From the NCBI GenBank assembly GCA_002633005.1, contig NMRA01000142.1, forward strand, positions 254,272 to 318,271: a stretch of 64,000 bases of DNA, given 5' to 3'. A program made the translations under genes and the position numbers. Below the pieces are notes generated by a model. It ran no database searches, had not been told where the DNA came from, and saw nothing but the letters and a program-made list of their open reading frames with translations. Every line of letters starts with the position of its first letter. Position 1 is the first letter of the stretch. This document shows positions 43,225-52,100 of this stretch, one piece after another. The DNA is from Phoronis australis (lineage: Eukaryota > Phoronida > Phoronidae).

Positions 43225-45290
43225 TGGCATACATGTCAGAATCTTACATGGATGTCAACCAACTGGTTAGGTGTACACGTTACTACTGTCGACACCTTGT
43301 GGTCAAATTGTAAAACTATTCCAAGAAATAGTTGATTAATTGGCTGCAAAAAGGTAGAATAGTTTTTAGTCAGGGCAACCTAAATTGTCCAGAGATTCCA
43401 AATCTTCAGTTTGGCTATCACCATATTTGCACTTTAATGTATACTTTATGGCTTGAGTTTTAATAAAACCTTAACTTAACTAATGGCACGTGTAGTTTTG
43501 TTTGCTGTGAAATGTTTAATGCAGCTGTATTATGGAAAATTCAGGGATGGGCTCACAATTAACTAAACTAATTAAGTTTCGCTGGCAATCAAAATCTACC
43601 TCTGTTTTGGTACTTGAAGTTTAAGAATAAAATAAAAAGCTAACAAACCCGTTAACGATAAGGGAAAAAAGTAGACAGGAGCATTAAAATGAAATAACAA
43701 AACCGGATTTGAAACACATTGAAACCATCGTTCCTTTGGGAAGTGGCCCATAGTCAAACTAACTTTTTAGTCGTTTTGTGACATTTAATATAACAAGTTA
43801 AAACTACTCTCCACAGTTGCAATCCTTAAACAGTTTTAGTTGCAACTCCACTGATTGCCAGAGGAAACCAACTTGGATAAAATAACAAGCATCATTGTTG
43901 AGACATCAGTGCTAGCTATTACCTTTCCACTTCATTAGCTCAGATCTACATCAATACAAAGGTCGAGCTGAATAGGCATCATAAAAGTTGTCTGGGGCTA
44001 AGGGAATCAGAGCGGTGACCATTGTAAGCGAAATTGGAGAAATTCTCCACAAGAACTCATTAACTGTACCTCTTAAAATCATTTGAAAATTTAGACAAAA
44101 AGCAAAATATTTAGTAATTCCTAGTGATTTTATTTTGGTTTTAAAACTTTTCACTTTCAATTTTTCTTCAAATTGTTTTATATCTGATAATTTTACGAAC
44201 ACCTGTTATTTTCAATATTTTCCATTTTAAATACAAAATATTTTCAAATTTGTTTCATAAGATTTTCATTTTGAACATAATTTACTTTTCAAATAAAATT
44301 CTTTCCTTTAAAAATATATTGTTTTCTTAGCAATTAAATTAAAATTTGCTATTGGATGTTGGATGTTAACCAACTCTCTGTCCTTTTGTATAGCTTCATG
44401 ATTTGACCACCAGGTGGGGCAGCTAATGGATGTTGGATGTCAACCTAGTCTCCTGCACAGACCCTCGAGGTTGGTTGGGGTCTGGGCCTTCACAAGCAAT
44501 CCGTGACGTCAGCTTGTGAGGCCCGGGAACCAGGCGTGCCTTCAGAAGACGCTAGGACCTACGCTAGGACCTAGCTAAAACCTAGTAAAAGTCACGTGTT
44601 CTCATTTAAAATACACGACAATGTCTCATGTAATCTCGCGAAGTCTTGCTTTTTAGCGAGGTCCTAGCGTTACTGAAGGAGGCAGGTTAGATGTCAACCA
44701 ACCACAAGGTGGCGTTTGCTTGTTGGTTGTCATCCAAGTAAGGTGTACATCTAACTAGTTGATTGACATCCATGTAAGATTCTGACATGGTGGCGTTAGG
44801 TTTTTAGCCCTTTTCTCAACAGCATTACTTTACCAGATGGGGAAGCTATTGGATGTTGGATGTCAACCAACGAACTACATCTTAGCTCAGTGTCTGTATA
44901 GATCCCTGTATGCCAGTGATCGTTTGCCCAACAGGTAGAGCAGCTATTGGATTTTAGATGTCAGCCAACTAACTACATCTTACCTTTATATGCCTGTGTT
45001 TAACCACCAAATGGATGTTGCATGTCAACCAACTAACCAACTATACAGTGCCCCTTGTATATCTTCATGATTTGACCACCAGGTGTGGCAGGTATTGGCC
45101 TGATGTTGGATATCAACCAACTGAACGAAGTATCTTTCCCTTTATAGCTTTACGACTAGCTATGTTGGATGTCAACCAACCACAAAGTGGCGTGTGCTGT
45201 TGGTTGTCATCCAAGTAAGGTGTACAGCTAATATAGTTGGTTTACATCTATGTAAGATTCTGACATGGTGGCGTTAGATTTTTAGCCCTT
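43225..45290. repeat. Degenerate repeat field (GATGTTGGATGTCAACCAAC) with CTCF-like cores
   Basis: Variants of GATGTTGGATGTCAACCAAC occur about seven times (near 44352, 44425, 44850, 44946, 45010, 45100, 45160). A longer block (TGACATCCATGTAAGATTC with GGTGTACA) occurs at 44690-44800, 45170-45270 and, inverted, at 43235-43310. Between them recur CTCF-like cores: CCACCAGGTGGGGCAG (44407-44422), CCACCAGGTGTGGCAG (45076-45091), CCACAAGGTGGCG (44702-44714) and CCACAAAGTGGCG (45180-45192). There is no open reading frame of note. Confidence 0.75.
44534..44682. mobile_element. 149-bp inverted-repeat element, second copy
   Basis: Matches the element inside the 5' LTR: CGCTAGGACCTAGC, AAGTCACGTGT, ATTTAAAATACAC, GAAGTCTTGCTTTTTAGCGA. 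It is flanked by CAG on both sides (44531-44533 and 44683-44685), again 3 bp. Confidence 0.75.
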
Positions 45291-46085
45291 TTCTCAGCAA
45301 CAGCAATATTTTTGCATCACCGTTTTTACTTAAGGCATGTGAAATGACCTTGATATATAGAGTTCGATAGCATTTGAAGGGCTGCATGTGGCAGTCATTT
45401 TTTCACTAACATTTGTTGATTTCTGCGAGCACTGAATGTCAAGATTTTCCGTTTCTCAGGGAAAATGGCGGGCGTTACGTCCTCGAGCAAGGAAACACTA
45501 TAGTAATGTTTCTAACAACTTGGACACTTAATGTTCACATACTTGAATCTGAGAGCGTTTGAAAGGCTGCTGTTTTTTTGAGAACTTGAAAGCATGTGCC
45601 CAAATTAAGATTAACCCGTTTGATTTGCCTCCCATTTTTTATACATTTGACAGTCTACACGTCATCAGCAGTCCGAATGTACTACCGACCGAACACGCAA
45701 GACGAGTTCCAAAGCAGTGAGTGTTATAGTAACTGTTGTTACACTACTCCGTTACAGTGCGGCTTGTTGAAATTTTCAAAAAAATCTTGTGATCATAGGC
45801 CGAGGCCTGTTCGATCTCTGTACTCGAGATTCCGACTCTGATTGACCAATTCCTGCCATGCTTCGAGTAATAGCCGTAATTGGTTAAATTTCGAGTCAAG
45901 TCTGAGATTATATCGTGGCCGACGCTTCATATTGATAAATTTTCAATAAAAATATTTGCTTTTTATTTTCGAACCAGCGGATTAAACTTGCGAAGTGTTG
46001 TTTCAATACTTTAATCAGAGTGATAGCTGTTGTGAAGACTGGTTTTGTGAGAAAACTTGTCAATGTGAAAAACACTTCTAATCAG
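45290..46085. other. Duplicated 3' flank of lipocalin 2
   Basis: 45290-45560 matches 63620-63870 in the third unit (TTTGCATCACCGTTTTT, TTGATTTCTGC, TTCCGTTTCTCA). 45640-45840 matches the first unit. No coding sequence is seen. Confidence 0.7.
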
Positions 46086-46091
46086 TTTATT
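46086..46091 (-). terminator. Lipocalin 2 poly(A) signal
   Basis: AATAAA on the minus strand, 65 nt beyond the stop, at the position used by the paralogue. Confidence 0.65.
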
Positions 46092-46155
46092 TCATAATAA
46101 CTGCAAACCAAAGATGTTCCATAACATTCATTCATGAGCTTATCGAAATTGGAGT

Positions 46156-49100
46156 TCAACAATTGCTCTGATCACTTATTATAAAGTTGCTCGTCTTCAC
46201 TCCAGCTTGTTCCAGATCTTTTTTCAATGTTTCCACAATGGACTCGTCCAGCGTAGATGTGCGAGACAAGATCCAGAAAAACTGCTGGTTGTTGAAACAC
46301 GAGTAAACGACCGAATATGTGTCGTAATCGGTGTCCACAACCCAGTAGTCGACGGGTGGTCGGGACTCTGGAATAGAAGAATTTTGCAAAGAGTTATTAA
46401 GGATTTAACCATTTCATAGTTGTAAGTTTTGAAAGGGATATTATCGACGGTTTTCGTTGCCGCAAAACGCGTTTTGAGATTATTGTTAGATGGGATAGAC
46501 TTCTCGAAGTTATTAGGTTTGGCCAGTAAAACAACAATGTATGTTGTGTTTTATAGTCTTATTGCTTCTCGCTGTTTAGTCGGTGGGCCAGATCTCATAG
46601 CGTTCATCCTTGTGAGTAGTTTGGGGGGCAACCTAGTTTTTTCCATGTGGCTAGATAATATACATATAAATCAAATTCCAAAAAGTTTCCACGTCTACAC
46701 TTGCACATTTTTTTAAATGTGTTTTTGTTGCACGAAATATTATGCACATTGCTGCCACTTGGTGGCGCTTTTCTATTGAATTGATCAATCAGGAGCCAGA
46801 TTGTATTGTTGTGCTTAGTTACTTCAATATGGCTGCTTATATAAAACTGAAACAAAGTCTGTCTCATTAGATGAAATTTGTAGTGCCTTTGGAGTGTTCT
46901 TGAGTGCAAATGATTTGAGAACCGAGAAATGAATAAATCACTGCGTTACCGGCTTTAGGTGCAATAAAACTAATTGACGGGACACCGAGGCCGTGTGAGC
47001 TCATGCTAATTTAGTGTTTTCTGGCAGAAACTGTTTTGAAAAAACTCGATTTCCATCCCACGGCCAGGTGTTAGGGAATCTTTTCCTATTACATTACTTA
47101 AAAACTTCTGCCCTGACGGGTGCTGTGGCCAAAGCGGAACCTGAATTCGCGGCCCCTGACGAGTAAGTAGATTTGCAGTTTCGTGGCTAATTCACCAACT
47201 TAATCAGGTGCACATTACTTTGGCTCACTAGCATAGTATTTTCTTGGCTGGAAGTTTAGTTTCCACTGAACTTTGGCTGGTTTATTTTCGTGATGTCGGA
47301 TCATTTTCAGAGCCACTGGCAGGGATAACAAGGGTTTTGTGTTCAGAAATCAAAAAAATCACATGTCTAAACAATAAAGATCTAGGTTTTTCTGTCTGTA
47401 TCCCACGGAAAATACTTCGAAATTATCTCCGAACAGACCCCAAACTCCTGCTAAGGACCTTATTGGCCTGCCGAACTTTTTATGCTACGGTGTGTCCAAA
47501 TACCAATAAATCCGTAAGAGTGAACCAAAACAACACGTTTTTATAAGAACTCGGTGTATTTTTAAGGGTTTTACATCGAAGTTTGATGATTTATTGGTGT
47601 TAAACGATGACTTCAAGCGATAAGCTGACACCAGTAACCCGTGTTGTGAACTGCTGAACAAACTGCGTGTGAAACCGATGACTTCATTGGATAATTTCAA
47701 CACCTCCGTTTGCCGTCAGGTGTCACGTAACGCAACCGTACGTGTTGTTATGGAGTAGAACTACACGATCTGAATTGATACAAATTAGGTTGTTTTTTGG
47801 GTGGCATGCTCCTTTAATTACTTAGGTAGCTTCAATGGTAATTAAATTAAAGTGCCTAAGTGACCAGCGTCCCCGTTGTAATTTGAGGACCGTGGAAGCC
47901 ACTGTCCATTTCATCAAACATTGATTACCTTAATTGTAAATCGATTGACTATGGTATGAGCATCTTAATTAAAAAATTTAAATTTCAATCACTGCACTGG
48001 TATATCAGCTGATTTATTTTCAGTTGCATCAACTAATCTAATTATTAGATGATCAACATTTTCAGGGGACTGATCTGACGGCATGTAAATTTGTTAGGCT
48101 GGTGGTGGATCAGTTCCTGATAAGTCATGCCAACTCACTCATTGTTAAATGTTAATTTAGTCTTAACAGTTCTGGGTTTATTTTCAGTTGGACTTGTATC
48201 GCAAGCAACAGCTCAGTCCAGGGCCCTAAATATGAAAGAGAAATTCAAAGATAAGACCTTGTTTGTTAGATGCCAAGTACCACAGATCATCATGCTATAA
48301 AAAATAGAAAGACGAAGATCGTGAATAGTGATAAATACAAAAGTTTTTAGAGATGTTTTTCTATGGTTTTGTTTGGAATTCATTGAATCAAAGCTTCTAA
48401 CACATGGAGATGTCATTTGCCTTCTTCAAAACTAAAGTAAGACTTTGAAGCTGTTCTTCAGAAATCTAGTGTGCATGAAGTTATTTGGACAAGCAGTCTT
48501 AAGAAACGGGTGTTGAAGCTACTCACTGTTGTAGTTTGTGCCCGACTAAGAGATACGAAAGTGAGTTGAGGCTAGTGTTCAATAATTCACTTACTGACTC
48601 TAATTAACTCAGCCCATTTAGCATATTTTGAATCAAACGTTTGCCCAAATCCTGCCCACCTCCAAACAAGGACTTAGTGTTTGACCCTTCATTGCCTGCG
48701 GGCTGATCACCAGTGTGCAGTGCTTGTACCCTCTCTAATGGACCATAGTTGGCTCCTTGGCGGTGGAGCTTTGCAGTTAAAATGTATGGCAATGCCCACA
48801 GCTCCATTGACAATACTAAACGATGAATGCTGTAAGTGCAAAAAGAACATGTGTGCTGGGAAACTGAGTTTGTGTTGCAATGCTGGGTCAAACTGTACAG
48901 AGATGTGCAGTTGTGACAACTGTAGTAACATCAGCAACACCGACTGCACAACATTGGATAATTCTTTGACAAGTCAACCCTAAATTGACCTCCAACCCTG
49001 TTATTTTGTTTTTTGTATTAAAAAGTGAATTTTATTTGTTGATTAAGTCATTGAAAGTACGTACTTTGGTCATTGTCATGTATTTGTCTCATACTGCTTG

Positions 49101-52100
49101 ATAAACGCTGTCAGAATAATCTATTATTTTTACAGTCTGTGTGCATATTTACAGAGATCATTCAACTATATTGTTTTTATACTATAACGTATTCCTGGTG
49201 TGTTATGCAAACAAGCGATATTTTACACCATTAGTCAATGGTTCAGTCATTGAGGCACAAATTTTGCCCAGTCTCATGTGTTTTGTGTTATTTTTGTTGC
49301 CAGAGAATGCCAGAATAACCTCCTAGAAACATTCAGACTTAGTTTGCATTTCTGCCAGTAGGTGTCACTTTACGTTTTTTAAATTTCACTTTTTACAATT
49401 AGACCTCGGGCGATAATTCTCCAAAATCCACTCGGGCTCTAGATAACGGGGGATAACGACTTCGCCATGTAATAATCTATATTTGTGATAATTATATACG
49501 ACAAAAACTCAGTCGTCAAAAATCAAGACCATGATATAATCATTTTTAATGAAATGACCGAAGTATTGATTTTTGACGACTGGGTTTTTGGTTTAAATAT
49601 TTTTCCATGCACGCGATTGTACATAATAGAATACAGAGATAGAATTTTTATTAAGTTTCGTGCAAAATTTGTCACGCATATGGCAGCTGCGACTTAACTC
49701 GCCCTGAGCTAGGAAAATCGCATTTTTAAGAAAAAACCCAATCACGTGACAACAAAAAGCAGAGCATAATCTTCGTGCACATAGTAGGTTATTGTGATCA
49801 TCAAGGATTTGAAAAATGTATGATTTCTTAGGTTGTTCAGTAGTATTTTTAAAGGAAATATAAAGAAATGTGACCCTTGACAGAGAAGGCACCCAGTTCA
49901 TACCTTAAAGGTACAATGAACCCGCGCCTTTTATCAAGAACAATTCACGTTTTCGGCCACTTACATGCTTACAAAAATCGTTGTCGTCTTATTCCTTTCT
50001 CCCACTTGAAATAATTTCTGGGCTTGAGAGTATCTGACGGTTCACTGTTCTTAGTTTGTCACGGATGGTTAATTTCAACTATGACCTAATGTACATCTGC
50101 TGAAAGTTGTTTTTGACACTAGAATGTGGTTCATAGCCGCTTTGATCATAACGTCGGGTTATTCAACATGTTTAGCCACAAGACCAACGCGGAGCACTGA
50201 AATGCGCCCACGAAGGCCTCGCAAACGCTGTGCTTTTAGAGCTGTTTATTTGTGCAAAAACGCACAATCCATACAAAATTGAGAACATGTCATAGCTTCT
50301 TCAATAGAAAGCTATTCACCAAATTTCACAGAAATCTGTCACAGAACTTGAGAGAAACAAAGGAAAACAGACTAAAATGAAATTGCCACCAGGGGCCACA
50401 GTGTTCATTGAATCTGCCTGAAAGTCTTCATTGTCTGTTGTTAGCTTCATATACACATACTAAATTTTATAAAGATCCAGAAGTGGGTTTAGGAGATACA
50501 GCTTTGGGCGCAAAACAAAACAAAGCTACCACTGGAGACGCCACAGTAGTCAAAGTCGTCATCGTAAACCATCCTCTTCAGAGAGCACATATACGCCAAT
50601 TTTCTAGAATGATTTGGTTGATGAAGGGGTGGATGCCAAAAAACAAACTCGAAATTAGCCAAAAGGCCACTAGGTGGCACAAAATACCTAGATTCCATCC
50701 AAAAACGAGAGGATAGCTTCATCTCTCCAATAGACGCCTATATTCAAAATTTTATGAAAATCCGTTAAGGACCCTTGAAGATACAGAGGTAAACGTAAAA
50801 TCTAAAATTGCCACCAGGGGGCACACCAGTACTGAGATCCGCCCGAAAGTCGTCGTTGTTTGGTTGATAGACGGGTGGACGTCAAAACAGACTCGAAAGC
50901 GGTAAAAATGGCCACTAGGTGGCGCAAACTAAATCGAATCCATATGAAAACAGAAAGATAGCGTCACCACACTAACAGAAGCTTGTACGCCAAATGTTTT
51001 GAAAAAACGCTGAGGACCTTTGAAGATACAAAGGTTGATGTGTAAAAAAATAAAATTGCAACCAGGGGCACACCAGTAGTCAAATCCGTCCGAAAGTTGT
51101 CGTCGTCCTTAGTCAACATCACATAAATGCACTTACTAAATTTAGTAAAGATCCTGGGAGGGTTTAGGAGATACAGCCATAGGCGCAAACAAAAACAAAA
51201 CTGCCAGTAGGAGGCGCAACAGTCGTCAAAATCGTCGGAAAATCATCGTCAGCCGTCCTCTTCATATTAAAGGAGAATGCCACCCAAAAACAACCTATTT
51301 TGCATCAATTTAGATCGCGTAGTTCTGCTCGACAATGGCTAGTTCAGTTTCGTTACTTGACGGCAGACGGAGATGTTGAAATTATCCAGTGACGTAATTG
51401 GTTTCACACGCAGTCTGTTCGGCAGCCGTTCAAAACACGGGTTACTGTTGTCAGCTTATCGCTTGAATTCATCGTTTAACACCAATAAATCATCAAACTT
51501 TGATGTAAAACCCTTAACAATACACCGAGTTCTTATAAAAACGTGTTGTATTATTGCGCTGTTACGGATTAACTGGTATTTGGACACACCGTAGCCTACA
51601 AAGTTCGACAGGCCAATTTGCCACTGAAGGTCCGTAGCACGTACTGAGGAGTTTGGGGTCTGTTCGGATATAAATTCGAAGTATTCTTCCGTGAAATACA
51701 GACAAGATAACCTAGATCTGTGTTGTTTTACTTGTGATTTTAAGAGTTCTAAACACACAAAACGCTTGTTATCCCGGCCAGTGGCTCGGAACCCTATCAG
51801 GCCCGGCGTCGCGGCCGCCGGAACTGGCACGAACATAAACCAGCTTGAGTTGGAAGCTAAACCTCCAGTCACGAAAAAATTATAATATTGAGCTAAAGAA
51901 ATAATTGTGCACATAATTATTTATGTGAATTAGCCACGAAACTGAAAATCTACTTACTCGTCGGGGGCCGCGACGTCGGGTTTCCCTTCCACAGACCGTC
52001 GGGGCAAAGGTTTTACAGTAACAATGATTTGAATAATGTATTTGTATTTCTAAATAAAGATTCCCCTTACATGTGACCACAGCATAAAATCGAGTAATTG

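Noticed and set aside
46840-47813. piggyBac assignment for the TTAA-flanked elements
   Set aside because: TTAA alone fits piggyBac, but the THAP finger in the fuller copy favours Kolobok.
51456-51914. 152-residue minus-strand frame in the Kolobok-like element as a transposase
   Set aside because: The paralogous stretch at 47.2-47.6 kb is broken by stops and indels, and no catalytic motif is visible, so I do not call a transposase.
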